From: Apium graveolens
Lineage: Eukaryota; Streptophyta; Magnoliopsida; Apiales; Apiaceae
Direction of reading: 5' to 3'
NCBI RefSeq assembly: GCF_009905375.1
Contig: NC_133650.1
Location: 299,645,957 to 299,709,956 of the forward strand
DNA length: 64,000 nucleotides
The translations under genes and the position numbers were made by a program. Position 1 is the first letter of the stretch, and the number at the start of each line of letters is the position of its first letter. The notes under the pieces were generated by a model. The model worked only from the letters and a program-made list of their open reading frames with translations, did no database searches and was not told the origin of the DNA. Below, piece by piece: positions 11,405 to 23,509 of the stretch.

Positions 11405-13219
11405 ATGAACCTCGCATCGAGGATTATCGTTCATCCAGTTGTGAGGGAGTATGAAGATGTGTTCCCCGATAAACTACCAGGTTTGCCACCACATAGAGAG
11501 GTGGAGTTTACTATTGAACTAGTTCTAGGTGTTGAGCCTATTTCTAAGGCGCCTTACCGGATGGCGCCACTTGAGTTGCTAGAATTGAAGGTGCAGTTGC
11601 AAGAGTTGTTGGATAGGGGATTTATCAGGCCAAATGTATCTCCGTGGGGCGCTCCTGTATTGTTTATGAAGAAGAAGGATGGTTCCACGAGATTGTGCAT
11701 TGATTATAGGGAGTTGAATAAGGTGACTGTCAGAAACAGGTATCCTTTGCCACGCATTGATGACTTGTTTGATCAGTTACAAAGGGCGAAGTACTTTTCA
11801 AAGATAGATTTGAGATCTGATTACCATCAGTTACGAGTTAGGGAGGAACGCCTTCGGCATCCAGGGGTCGCGGATCGACCATAGAACTTTCACACTCGTT
11901 ATAGTCATTATGAGTTTCTCGTGATGTCCTTTGGGTTGACGAATGCACCAGCGGTATTTATGGATTTGATGAATCGGGTCTTTCATGATTATCTGGATAA
12001 ATTCGTGGTGGTCTTCATCGATGATATCTTGATATACTCAAGGAGCATAGAGGGGCATGAGGAGCATTTACGTATTGTACTTGAAATTTTGAGGGAGAAG
12101 AAGTTGTTTGCAAAATTTTCCAAGTGTGAATTCTGGTTGGAGGAAGTGGCATTCTTGGGGCATATTGTGTCTGGTAGGGGCATTGAGTTAGATCCTGTGA
12201 AAGTCGAGGCTATTACTAATTGGCCCAGACCTAGCAATATGACAGAGGTGAGGAGTTTCTTGGGTTTGGCAGGTTACTATAGGCATTTTGTGGAAGGTTT
12301 CTCTTCCATAGCTTTGCCATTGACTCAGCTAATGAGGAAGGGAATTAAGTTTGAGTGAAATGATGATCGTGAGAAGAGCTTTCAAGAGTTAAAGAAGAGG
12401 TTGGTGTCAGCTCCAATACTCGTGTTGCCATCAGGGAGTGGAGGTTGGTGTCCGCAGACCGATGGACAGTCAGAGAGGACGGTTCAGATATTGGAGGATA
12501 TGTTGAGGGCTTGCGCGTTAGAGTGGACAGGTGATTGGGACAAGTACCTGTATCTGGTTGAGTTTGCGTACAATAATAGTTGGCACGCGAATATTGGTAT
12601 GCCACCATTTGAAGCTTTGTATGGTAGGAGGTGTAGGGCACCATCTTGTTGGGATGAGGTTGGTGAGAGAGTTATTGAAGGGCCAGAGTTGGTTAGAATC
12701 ACTAATGAGAAAGTGGAGAAAGTTAACGAAAGTTTGAAGGAAGCTCGATCTCGTCAAAAGAGTTATGCAGATCAACATCGGAAGTTTGGTGGATTTGAGC
12801 CAGGTGATCATGTGTTCTTGAAGATATCTCCTTGTAAGGGTGTTAAACGTTTTGGTATGAAGGGAAAGCTTAGTCCGAGATATGTTGGACCTTTTGATGT
12901 TATGGAGAAAGTGGGGGAAGTGTCTTATAGAGTTGCGTTGCCGCCACAACTATCTCATGTACATAATGTGTTTCATGTGTCAGTTTTGAGGGGCTACAAA
13001 TATCATCCATTACACGTTGTTCAGTATCCGTTAAATAAGATTAGAGAGGATCTTTCTTGTGAGGAAGAAGCCAAAGCTATCTTAGCTCGAGAGGAGCAGG
13101 TTTTGAGGAAATATACCATTCCATTTGTGAAAGTTTTGTGGAAAAGTCATTTTGAGAGAGAGGTTACTTGGGAATTAGAAGAATCCATTCATGAGAAATA
13201 TCCACATTTATTTGATTAA
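11405..13219 (+). pseudogene. Tekay pol: RT, then deletion into integrase C-terminus
   Basis: RT motifs are visible in order: [50 protein letters not shown], then after a frameshift near 11860 [12 protein letters not shown] (catalytic YxDD equivalent IDD) and [20 protein letters not shown] at 12356-12358 replaces Trp. At about 12440 the RNase H start LVLPSGSGG runs directly into WCPQTDGQSERT from the end of the integrase core, so most of RNase H and the integrase zinc finger and core are deleted. The integrase C-terminus continues intact to 13219 and ends in EREVTWELEESIHEKYPHLF, like the tail of Tekay chromoviruses. Confidence 0.88.
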
Positions 13220-13279
13220 GGTATGAGTATTTAGTTCCGTTTGATTCCAGGGACGGAATCCTTTTTAAGGGGGTATATA

Positions 13280-13296
13280 TGTAATATACGTGAAAT

Positions 13297-13339
<43 letters not shown>

Positions 13340-15303
13340 GATATGGGTTAAATTTAAATAAGTGATTTATTATATTTGCTAATTAGAAAAGAAATAGAAT
13401 TTGTAATTGATTATTAAATTCTAATTCTAAAAATAATAAAATACTTAGAGCATCTATATAAGCACATTTCTAGCCAATCTGGGGACAAATAATAACGAAA
13501 CCCTAGAGCAGGACTAGGAAGAGGAATTTAAAGAAAAAGGAGAAAACAGAGTCGTCAATTTGATAAGGTAATACAAGAGTTAGGCTTCCAAGTGTTCGAA
13601 CAGGTAATTGCATACATGTGTTATTAGCAAACTATTATAGTTGCTTGAATCTCAAATTTATTGTTTACTATTTAATTATTTGTTATCAAGCCATCAAGTA
13701 ATTATGTGGTAAGTTCATGTTATTTAATTATGGTATGTCAAGATATTGAAATTACATAGGATCATATCATATTAGTGCAAGTCATATTATAATCTTATTA
13801 ATCTAGCAAGTAGAATGTGTTTACGCAGAGATGTCAAAATAATTGTTTTCTAATGGTTGAGGCTAATATCTTAAGTTTAATTAGTTGTTAATCTGCTGCT
13901 AATAATATTAATAGTATATATATTTCTTAGTTTTATAATTAATTATTATATTTGTAATGATTAAAGTGGTGAATTATATTAATTGATTGTTGCATGACTA
14001 GGTGCCAACATCATGTTAGTTTAATTGATTAATCAGTAGGCCCACTTGATAGTTTGGTGCATCTGTTGTGTTTTTATACGAGAGGATATGGTTCTGATGT
14101 GTGTGGTTGTAGTGTCTTGTAGTGCCAGAATCAGTAGTACAGTCGATCCTTAGAGTCGTATAATTTTAGATTAATATAAATTTTGTTTTTGAATAAATTA
14201 CTAACTAATTTAAGAATCAACAAAATATTAATTATAATTTATAATTTTTTACTTAGATCGCAAGCCGGGAATTTAGCAACTCAACTACAGATTTCGTTAT
14301 TATTTTAGTTACGATATTCGAGGTACGAATTATGTCCCCTTTTATTCTGCGCTACTTCTCTTAGATATTATATATATTTGATTTATTTTGTTCTACCTTC
14401 TGTTTGTTCCGTTAAAAATTCTTTTAACCTCCTTGACTTTCGAATTTTTTTTTAAATGGATTTGCAAAATTATAAATATTTGTTTACTTCTATTTTGAAA
14501 TATTATTTATGACACCCTCTATTTTGGAAATCTGAATTACTCGTATCAGGTGATGTTAAATTTGCGAGAATATTTTATTTTGAACACTTAGTGATTTAGG
14601 GTATACCGAGTTAACCAGCTGTAGGGGTACTACAGCCATGTCATTGCGGCACCAGTGACATGACACTTCCGTGATAGTGTGATTGGTCACGGCGTATCCT
14701 TCTGTTAGCTCTTGGGAGGAGCTTTTGCGCATTTGATATTTGTTCAGGATACGTGTGTGCACCCAGAGTTTGATTTGTGATTTGATTTATGGTGACATTG
14801 TATATGCCGTACACGTTATCCATTCTGTTGCACACATTAGGTACCCTATAATGTGTGTATTTGTATCTGTTCTGATCTCGGTATGAAATATCCTAACCCC
14901 TCGTTGTTTCAGCCTTACTTATTTTTAAAATTGTCGTTTTATTATAAATTGCTGATTATTTATTTCTGATCTCTTGATTTATAAACTGTAATCCAAATCC
15001 GTAGTGGGCATTTGGCTCATGCCGTATTCTTTTTCTGGCAGGTGCTTAGGGGGATCTGGGACTGTGTGATGGAGAGCTACCCCATTTATCGATTAGGATT
15101 TCGGACTTTATCAGTATCTAGACTTAATTATTTATTTATAGATTTCAACATTTATATTATTGGTTTAGACTGTTTGGAGATTTAATATTATTTTGGAGAT
15201 TTCAGACTGTTTAATTATTGTTTAGAAATATATTAGTGCTTTGTTTGCAGGTTTTTTAATTTTAAGTAATATCTCCCTTCTATTTAAAAAAGGGGGTGTT
15301 ACA
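13280..15303 (+). repeat. Tekay 3' LTR
   Basis: 2,024 bp, preceded by a polypurine tract near 13262-13273 (TTTTTAAGGGGG). It has a long (AAT)n run at 13297-13340. It retains TCTATATAAG near 13453-13461, a plausible TATA box that the 5' LTR lacks. Confidence 0.9.
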
Positions 15304-15308
15304 TAGGC

Positions 15309-15515
15309 TCAGGGCCAACCTAAGACCTGGATCATCTCCGAGCCAGGATCCGACCCAAGACCTGGATCATCTTTTAGCCAGGGTCCAACCCATGACCTGG
15401 ATCATTTGCCTACCAGGGTCCAGCCCATGACCTGGATCACCTGTCTACCCGGATCCAGCCCAGAACCTGGATCACCTGCCTACCTGGATCCAGCCCATGA
15501 CCTGGATCACCCTGA
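15309..15515 (+). repeat. Tandem array of about 36 bp units in the Tat LTR
   Basis: About five to six units of the form ACCTGGATCA, then a TACC-type spacer, then a (G)GATCC or GGTCC variant and AGCCCATG. The same array occurs in the 3' LTR at about 54777-54988. Units differ mainly in the spacer. Confidence 0.75.
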
Positions 15516-15767
15516 GGGGGGGGTCCCAGAAAGCACATGCACACTCCACAACCCGCCAAGAAAGGGTACATGGGCACGTGACGATGACAGCTATCAACAA
15601 CCAACATATCAGACAAATACGGCGCGTGTCAGAAGGCCGTTAGGATGCCCTGAAGGTGGTCCTCCCCTGGACACGTGTGCGCAATCCACCCAAGACAGCC
15701 GTCCTCCGCCTCCAAGGACCAACGGCCCAGATCAAGAGGTACCAACCCCTAAACCCTACCTTTGGGC

Positions 15768-15775
15768 TATATATA
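15768..15775 (+). promoter_or_regulatory. TATA box of the Tat LTR
   Basis: TATATATA in the context GGGCTATATATACCCCC, with an identical copy in the 3' LTR at 55236-55243. Position within the LTR fits an RNA polymerase II promoter for the genomic transcript. Confidence 0.65.
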
Positions 15776-16045
15776 CCCCCAAAGATAAAGGGTTTAGAGG
15801 TTAGAAAAACACTTTCATTACACACACACTCTCATACACTCAGCCTATACACACACAACAACCTTAGCTTCTCTATCTTTATCTTCCCCAACCAGCTACT
15901 TATTCTTACACCGGAGGCGCCGCGGGGACAAAACCCCCCTCCGGTGTTATTTTGCAGGCTCCCAAACAGCAGCTACACCTCATTAACACCCAGAAGGTCC
16001 AGGAACGGCATCGTAAGGACCCGCCCCGCTCACCGGAGTTATCAT

Positions 16046-16062
16046 TGGCGCTCGAAGGAGGG
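16046..16062 (+). other. Tat primer binding site
   Basis: TGGCGCTCGAAGGAGGG begins one base after the LTR end. Many Tat-lineage elements have a TGGCGCC-type primer site here; the exact tRNA cannot be settled without a tRNA set. Confidence 0.6.
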
Positions 16063-16513
16063 GCTCTCCATCCTTGGGTCTCGGTGCCCCTGGATTCACC
16101 TTCATCAGTAAACTCTCAAAGAGTCCAAATCTTAAACTTGTAAGAACAAAAGCAACCATACCCTCTCTTGAATATGAATGTTCATTTTAGCCACGTTTGT
16201 GTGAGCTCATTACTTTAGGCCACGTTTGTGTGAGCCCGCTCTCGTTTGTTAATTTTGGTTGTTTAGGGTTTGATAATCTTGATAGTCTTGAAGTTTGGGG
16301 TTTGATAGTCTTGATAGGTTTAAAACCCAGATCTGCTTTAGTTTGCATATTGTCTTTGTGTTCTAGAGCCTGCTGTTCTTGTTTAGTGTTATTGTTAGCA
16401 AAACCCAGAAAGTCTTTTTTTGGTGTTATTCTGAATTTTTTTTGTAATCTTCGAAAAAGAAACCTTAGACCCATATTTTCAGCCTCAAATCTTGGTCAGT
16501 TATTTGTACAATT

Positions 16514-18216
16514 GTGGCAATGGCAAGAGCAGGAAAAAGTACGGTTGGTAGGCCCTCCGCCAGTACCCAGGTCCAGGATCAGGACCACTCTCAGGCTCAT
16601 GAACCTGGGGGAGACCGAGAGACCCTCCAGGAGCAACCATTGACGCAACATACCCCGGTCTTGGAAAGGCTGGTAATACCCCGGGATGCCAGAAATGTCA
16701 TAGATCTCAATCAGTATAAGTATACGAATGTTCTATTGGTAGAGGAGCATATGACCAACTTAACAAGCCATGAACTAGCTGAAGCAATCAGGCTCTACAG
16801 AGATGAACAAACCCGGGCTCAGATAGAATATAAGCAAGATGATGAGCAAGAAAAGTCCGGAGATTCTCAGCAATCCAGGAGATCTGTCTTCGACCGAATC
16901 AGAACTAAGGCAAAAAAGAATCAAAAAGAGCCTAGTAAGAAGGAGACAGAAGCAACCAGGAAGAAAAAGTTAGAAGAAATGAGAGAGCAAATAAGAAGGG
17001 AAGAAGAAGCAAAACTTGAGCTAAAGATCCAGAAAAGGATGCAGCTAGAAGAGGAGAGGCTCCTAGCTAAGACAAAAGGCAAGAGGACCCGGAGGGACCC
17101 TACCCCGAGGTCATTTATGATGATGAAGAGGAGGGGCAGAAAGACCTGAAAGACATGATCTATGAGCTCCAAAGGAAGATGGAAAAGGACTCCGGAATGG
17201 AAGTTGGGGAAACTCTAACACCCTTCAGCCATTCTCTGGAAGCAATCCCTCGACAGAAAAATCTCAAGCACTACAACTTCGATCTTTTAATGGATGGGGG
17301 ATCCAGAAGAACACCTGAATTATTTTGAACAGATTGCCCAGATATACTATTACAATGACTTGACAAAGTCTAGATTCTTCGCTTTGACCCTTAAAGGGGG
17401 GGCTCAAAGGTGGTTCAGCAGGATCCCATCACGAAGCATCCACTCCTGGAAAGAGTTTAGAGGAGCCTTTCTCAGAAGATTCAGAGCCAATAAGACACAC
17501 GAAATGCACATGTGTCACCTGGAAACCATCCGCCAATACGACAATGAATCACTCTCAGCCTACATGCGGAGTTTCCAGGAAGCAATCAACAAAATCTCGA
17601 ATCTTGATGAGCGGGAGGCACTGAGTATATTCCGAAGGAACCTAGATCTGGAACACAATGAAAGGTATATTATAGAGCTGATCGACAAGGAACCTCATAG
17701 CCTCGCTGCTGCTTACTCTATGGCAGCCAGATTCATCAAGGAGACAGATGTGCTCCAGGCCATGAGGATGACCCGAAACGGGGGATCCAGGAGCAAGAAC
17801 TCTGATGACCGACCGAAAGGGGGTTACCATCAGGAGAAAAAGTTCAAGCAAAGCCAACAAGCCAAGCAGACAAACTTAGTGCAAAATATTCCAATATTTC
17901 AGAGGCTTGGTCCTAAGACAGAACCTAAAAGCAACCCTGGTCCCACTAGGCAAGCCAGAGAGCCTAGACAAGAACCGGATTGGATACCGCTAAACCGGAC
18001 TTGGGAAGAGATACTAAAGGAAATCAAGGGAAAACCATTCTATTACCCACCAAAGCCTATGCAGACTCCCCAGAGAGCAGGCCTTACAATCGGCAATGTG
18101 ACTATCATGAGATCCATGGGCACAAAACTGAAAATTGTCTCTCTCTCAAATATTTCATAGAAGACCAAGTCAAAAAGGACAACCTGAATCAGTACATCTC
18201 CCGGGATACAAACTAG
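16514..18216 (+). pseudogene. Tat gag, frameshifted
   Basis: Starts at 16514 with MAMARAGKSTVGRP. A highly charged coiled-coil-like region (residues 110-190, rich in KKLEEMREQIRREEEAKLEL) is followed by a frameshift near 17080-17100. The capsid-like part from 17294 has GDPEEHLNYFEQIAQIYYYN and GGAQRWFSRIPSRSIHSWKE, the retrotransposon gag signature. A Tat-type finger CDYHEIHGHKTENC lies near 18098-18140 and is split between two frames by a further shift. It forms the virus-like particle in intact elements; here it is broken in at least two places. Confidence 0.85.
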
Positions 18217-18249
18217 AAAGATGAAAGACAAAGAAAAGGAAAGAATGTA

Positions 18250-18873
18250 GTGAATGTGGTCCTAGGAGGGTCACACTCCCCCCATAGGAGCCCGGGCTCA
18301 GGAGATGAAGTATTCTCCATCCAATCCTACCCGGAGATGGTGATCTCATTCAGTAGCAAGGATTATGAAGGGGTCAACCCGAACCACAATAAAGCTTTGG
18401 TAGTAACACTTGATATCTTTGATAATGAGGTCAGGAGAATACTGATAGACAATGACTCCCCAGTAAACATACTCTTCAAGCACACTGTGGACCGGATGAA
18501 ACTAGGGAGCGTCCGCTCAAATGAATATCGAGAGGACCCTCTCTACGGGTTTGGGAATAACTTGGTCCCGATCCAGGGAACCTTATACTTGCCAGTGATA
18601 TTTGGACCAGTCCCGAACCAGGTCACCCATGTGATAAAGTTCTACGTGATCAACACTCCCTCATCCTACAACGGCATAATCGGGCGCTCAGCCCTAACCA
18701 GGATCCAAGCAATCACCTCCATATCACATTTGAAAATCAAATTCCCAACACCAACCGGGGTAGGAGAAGTTAAGGGAGATTATGAAGTCGCTGAAAGATG
18801 CTATAGCCAAGCTCTGGTCATGGCTGAAACTCATCAAGACAACAAGAGGAAGACCGTAGTACTTCGAAAATAA
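18250..18873 (+). pseudogene. Tat aspartic protease region
   Basis: A 207-codon open stretch with KALVVTLDIFDNEVRRILID followed by NDSPVNILF. This is where Tat proteases have the D-S/T/G-G-S-S active site, so the catalytic Gly is replaced and the enzyme is probably dead. YGFGNNLVPIQGTLYLPVIF and SSYNGIIGRSALTRIQA match the flap and C-terminal part of the family. Confidence 0.75.
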
Positions 18874-19014
18874 CAAAGTATTAAGAAACATCGCCCCCAC
18901 TCAAGGGATGATGCGAGAAAAGAAGTCCAAATCAGAGAATCCCTCCCAGATCCAAAAACAACCAAGACAAGCTCGAAAGAGTAAAAAAACAACCAAGTCA
19001 CAGCAGAGATTGAA

Positions 19015-20245
19015 TTGAGCCCAGGCCTCTACCAAGGGAATCCTACTACAAGCAACGAACCCGGAAACAAGTCAAGTAAAAAAAGCAACCAAGATGAAAT
19101 GACAGCCCAGGGTCAGGTCTATATGAAGAAGAATGCAGATGCCCGGATCCAGCAGTTAGCGTCAAGCATGGATCATTCCAAAATTGAGGCTATTGTAGAA
19201 ACGGAAACAATTCCGATCAATAAAAGTGATCCTTCCAAGAAGGTAAAGATAGGATCTGGACTCGAGGCTACCTTCAGAGAAGAACTGGTATCATTACTCC
19301 GAGGGTACTCTAATATATTTTGGGTGTTACAGAGCAATGCATAGTTTGGACGTCAACCCCGAGAGGAAGCCAGTTAAGCAGAAGAGAAGGAATTTTGCTC
19401 CAGAAAGGCAGAAAGCAATAGATGAAGAAATTGAGAAACTACTCAAAGCTGGGATCATATGCGAAGTCAAGTACCCGGAATGGTTGACAAATGTTGTTAT
19501 GGTAAAAAAGGCAAATGGGAAGTGGAGAATGTGTATTGACTACACCGATTTAAACAGTGCATGCCCCAAAGATCCTTACCCCTTGCCAAATATTGACCAA
19601 TTGATTGACGCAACATCCGGGCACGTCATGCTGAGTTTCATGGACGCCTACTCGGGGTACAACCAGATCAAGATGGATCCTAAGGATATCCTAAAGATAG
19701 CCTTTATTACCCACAGGGTGGTATATGCCTATGTAATGCTTCCTTTCGGATTGACTAATGCGGGAACAACCTACCAGAGAATAATAAATAAAATCTTCAA
19801 AGACCAGATTGGAAGGAACCTGGAATCCTATGTTGACGATATGATTGCAAAGTCCACAAGCATCCCCGGTCACATAGGAGACCTAAGATAATGTTTTGAC
19901 AACTTGAGAAAATACTCACGCAGGCTCAATCCAAAAAAGTGCACATTCGGAGTAGGGGCGGGAAAATTTCTTGGATTCATGATAAGCTATCGGGGAATTG
20001 AAGCCAACCCAGAAAAGATAAAGGCAATCCAGGAGATGAAGCCTCCCAGAACACAAAAGGATATGCAGAAGCTAGCAGGGTCACCGGCAGCACTTAGAAG
20101 ATTCATCTCAAAGCTAACCGAGAGATGTCTACCATTCTTTGAACTGTTAAAAGGAGCAACCAACAAGAAAGAAGTTAATTGGAGCCCAAAATTCCAAAGC
20201 GCATTTGAAGAAATCAAAAAGTACCTTTCTCAACCCCCGTGTTAA
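19015..20245 (+). pseudogene. Tat reverse transcriptase
   Basis: A linker (19015-19344) leads to the RT. Fingers and palm motifs are EKLLKAGIICEVKYPEWLTN, WRMCIDYTDLNSACPKDPYP, SFMDAYSGYNQIKM, MLPFGLTNAGTTYQR and the catalytic ESYVDDMIAKS. A TAA stop at 19889-19891 interrupts the same frame, which continues to KFLGFMISYRGIEANPEKI. The end shifts frame near 20240 into RNase H. YVDD-M-AKS is characteristic of the Tat lineage. Confidence 0.88.
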
Positions 20246-21015
20246 CAAAAGCCCAACCCGGGGAGCCCCTATCCCTTTACCTATCAGCAAGGGCCCTGGT
20301 AGTTGGAGCAGCCTTGATCAGGGAAGAAAATGACAAACATCAACCAGTTTATTATGTGAGCCAAGTGCTAAAAGATGCGGAGACCCGATACCCAAGGCTA
20401 GAAAAGTTTGCTTTTGTCTTGGTTACAGCACCCAGGAAGGTCAGGCACTACTTCCAGGGAAGGGAGATACGGGTGGTAACTAACCAACCCTTAAGGAAGA
20501 TAATACACAAGTCAGATATCTCAGGAAGGTTGGTAAATTGGGCAGTTGAGCTCAGTCAATTCAATTTGAGTTTCATTCCAAGAACAACAATCAAAGCCCG
20601 GGTTCTAGCCGATTTCATCATAGAATGCAATTTCCCGGAAGGAGAGCCTGTGCCCATGAGCATTGACCCTGAGAGAAATATTGATCAAGACATAGGAGCC
20701 CGAGCTCTCAAAGTTGATCGTTCTTCAACAAATGAAAGATCAGGAGTCGGGCTCATCCTAAAGAGCCCCGAAGGATTCACAATTCAAACAACAATCTCAT
20801 TTGGCTTCTCAGCAACAAACAACCAGGCAGAGTACGAGGCCCTAATAGCAGGATTGAAGCTAGCCAAGGCACTCAGGATCCAGAACCTCAAAATCTACAA
20901 TGACTCTCAGATCGTAGTAAAGCAAACAAACATCGAGTACATAGCCAAGGATCCATTTCTAGCCAAGTACCAGGCTCTAGTCCAAAGCTATCTGGCCTCA
21001 ATACCAAGAACATAA
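20239..21015 (+). pseudogene. Tat dual RNase H domains
   Basis: Two RNase H-like domains lie in tandem. The first has LSLYLSARALVVGAALIREE and YYVSQVLKDAETRYPRLEK, as in all Gypsy elements. The second begins ALKVDRSSTNERSGVGLILK and has SATNNQAEYEALIAGLKLAK and KIYNDSQIVVKQ with acidic residues at the usual places. A second RNase H of archaeal type is a known hallmark of Tat elements. The frame closes at 21015 just before the integrase. Confidence 0.85.
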
Positions 21016-21147
21016 ATACTTCAAATCTGTAGAGAGGAGAATTCAGAAGCTGACACACTATCTAAACTAGTCCAAAATTCATCAGACCTGGATTGTTCCG
21101 TCTACTTCGAAGAGTTACAGAGACCAAGCATAAAATCTGAGGAGGTC

Positions 21148-22318
21148 ATGGAAATAGATAACAGCCCGAATTGGATGACTCCATTTATCAACTACTTGGA
21201 GAAGGGAGAGCTCTCGGAAGACAAAGGGAAGGCTCAAAGATTAAAATCCAAGGCAACAAATTTCTTCATTGAAGAGGGGATACTCTATCGCCAGACCTTC
21301 TCATCTCCAATCTTAAAGTGCATTGGCCCAGGGGAGGCACAGTACTGTCTGATGGAAGTTCACGAAGGGATATGCGGGGATCATATGTCCGCAAAGGCCC
21401 TAGCCCACAAGATCATAATACAAGGGTACTATTGGCCAACAATTCACCAAGATGCAATAGATTTTGTGAAAAAATGCAAGGAATTCCAGATCTTCAGCAA
21501 TGTGACCCGGATGAGCCCAGTCCTACCCTCCTCAGTCTTGTCGCCAATTTCTTTTGTTGTATGGGGCAGTGATATCATGGGACCCTTCCCCAGGGCCAAA
21601 GGAGACCTCAGGTACTTGCTAGTCTCAATTAATTATATGACAAAATGGGTAGAAGCAAAGGCCATGAGAATAATAAACCAGCAAGATTGCATCAAATTCA
21701 TGGATAACATCTTGATGAGGTTCGGGATCCCGAGGGTATTGGTCTCGGATATTGGGCCACAGTTCGTTGGATCAGAATTTGAATCATACCTTCAAGATCG
21801 GGGTATCCAGCACAAGAAATCTTCTGTAGCCTACCCTCAAGGGGTTGGCCAAGTAGAAGTAAACAACAGGATCCTTCTTCGGGGGATCGAAAAGAGGCTC
21901 AGGGAAAGTAAAACCAAATGGCCAGAAGAGTTGCCTAATGTACTATGGGCATACAGAACAAGCCCCTGAACAAGCATAGGAGAAACACCCTTCAAGTTGG
22001 CTTATGGAACTGAAGCTATGTTACCAATCAAAGTAGGATCCCCCTCCTATCGAGCAATCAATTTTTATGAAATAGCAAATGAGTAGGGGCTCAGAACAAA
22101 TATTGAGCTAATTGAAAAAGTTCCAAGTTGGAGACCTGGTACTTCGAGACACGGAAGCTTCAGATCCTACCAACACTGGGAAGCTAATGCCAAGGTGGGA
22201 AGGCCCTTATAAAATCAAGGAAGTGTTAAGGCTAGGAACATACAAGCTCATGAACATGGATGAATCTAAGATCCCGAATACTTGGAATGGACTCAGGCTC
22301 AGAAAATTCTACCAGTAG
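21148..22318 (+). pseudogene. Tat integrase
   Basis: The zinc-binding region has EVHEGICGDHMSAKALAHK and KKCKEFQIF, where the second Cys of the pair is replaced by Phe. The catalytic triad is visible: Asp in WGSDIMGPFPRAKGDLRYLL, Asp in VSDIGPQFVGSEFE and Glu in GVGQVEVNNRILLRGIEK. A TGA at 21967-21969 fits a CGA-to-TGA change. A further shift precedes the C-terminal part at 22112 (FQVGDLVLRDTEASDP to LRLRKFYQ). Intact homologues insert the cDNA; this copy cannot. Confidence 0.87.
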
Positions 22319-23509
22319 AAAAAGCAACCAAAAACTTGTAGCCTATGGTAAGCAACCAATCCATGATCCTATATTTTGTATGAAGAAAGTTTCAAGTCAA
22401 TAAAAAGAATTTTCCTTTCCCAGAAAGTTATTATTTCTTTTATTACTAGTAAAGAAAGCACAAAACAATCGGATATAATCTCACAGCCGAAGTGAAAGCA
22501 GAAAATAAAAGCAACCACTATTTACTTAGAAAATTTCTAAGTAATTAGAGGCTGGATTGGTAGCATACCCGGATCAAAAGCAATATTACACTGAGATTGT
22601 TTTCTAAGTACATAAAGCAAAATAAGCAAACATCAATCCGGATTGGTAGCATACCCGGATTGAAAGCAATATTAAAAGCAAAACATAACCCGGATAGGCA
22701 TCCAGATCCGGGTTGAAAACAACCATTATGTACTCAGATTATTTTCTAAGTACATAGAGCAAAATAAGCAAACATCAATTCGGATTGGTAGCATAACCGG
22801 ATTGAAAGCAATATTACAAGAAAAAAAACAACTCGGACATGAATCCATATCCGGGTTGAAAACAACCATTATGTACTCAGATTATTTTCAAAATACATAA
22901 AGCAAAATAAGCAATCATCAATTCGGATTGGTAGAATACCCGGATTGATCATAAGCAAAAACAACCCGAATAAGCTTCCAGATCCGGGTTGGACACAACC
23001 ATTACGTACTCAGATTGTTTTCTAAGTATATAAAGAAAAATAACCAATCATCAATCCGGAACGGTAGCATACCCGGATTGAAACTAAGTACAAAAAGAAG
23101 AAAAAACAACTATCAATCCAGTTTTGGTATCATACCCGGATTGATATGAAATACGAAAAGCAAAATCAACCCTGATAAGGCTTCATACCCGGAACAACCC
23201 GGCTATAAACCCAATCCGGGTTGGGGGACATGTCCACAACCAGGATTAAAAGTCAGGATCCGGATTGCTCATGAAAGCAAAAACTACCGGATGGAGTATC
23301 CTACCTGGACCAGAAGAAAAGCAAACATTTTTCTAAAATGGAAGTACAAGGCAATGTAAGTGAAATTTAAAGCAGAATCCGGATTACCATCAATCCGGAA
23401 CAAATCCAAATATTACAAATGGTTCAAATTCGAATACGGAAACCAGAAATCCTAAGAAACGAGAATTACATGGGCAAGGCCCGAAAAGCTCGACAAAGCT
23501 GAAACAGAT
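22319..23509 (+). repeat. Tandem array of about 140 bp units after Tat pol
   Basis: Between about 22545 and 23120 lie four to five units of roughly 135-145 bp. Each starts GGATTGGTAGCATACCCGG and includes a CCAGATCCGGGTTG-like segment, TACTCAGATT and AAAATAAGCAA. Decayed copies with CCGGAT continue to about 23440. There is no coding region in this strand; the antisense gene ends just inside the right edge at 23510. Confidence 0.8.

Larger units (their letters stand above)
6580..15303 (+). mobile_element. Tekay (Del) chromovirus inserted in the Tat 5' LTR
   Basis: The LTRs begin TGTAATATAC and end GTGTTACA. The flanks are CAGGT (6575-6579) and TAGGC (15304-15308). The uninterrupted Tat LTR has CAGGC at this site, so each duplicate appears to have lost one C to T. 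Gag has a Gln/Asn/Gly-rich stretch and zinc knuckle, and pol has protease, RT and the end of integrase. The C-terminus resembles the chromodomain-like tail of Tekay elements. The 8.7 kb include an 821-bp hAT element. Stops, frameshifts and a large pol deletion make it defective. Confidence 0.9.
15304..16044 (+). repeat. Tat 5' LTR, second part
   Basis: Continues the LTR after the Tekay insertion and matches 54776-55511. It contains a short-period tandem array, a TATA box and the terminal CCGGAGTTATCA. The total LTR length is about 850 bp without the insertion, against 843 bp for the 3' LTR. Confidence 0.9.

Noticed and set aside
12345..12949. Minus-strand open frames over Tekay pol
   Set aside because: They lie opposite clear integrase coding sequence and have no family motifs.
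15406..16143. Pro-rich open frames in the Tat LTR (and the matching ones at 54726-55272)
   Set aside because: They coincide with the LTR tandem array and promoter, differ in frame between the two LTRs, and have no protein similarity I recognise.
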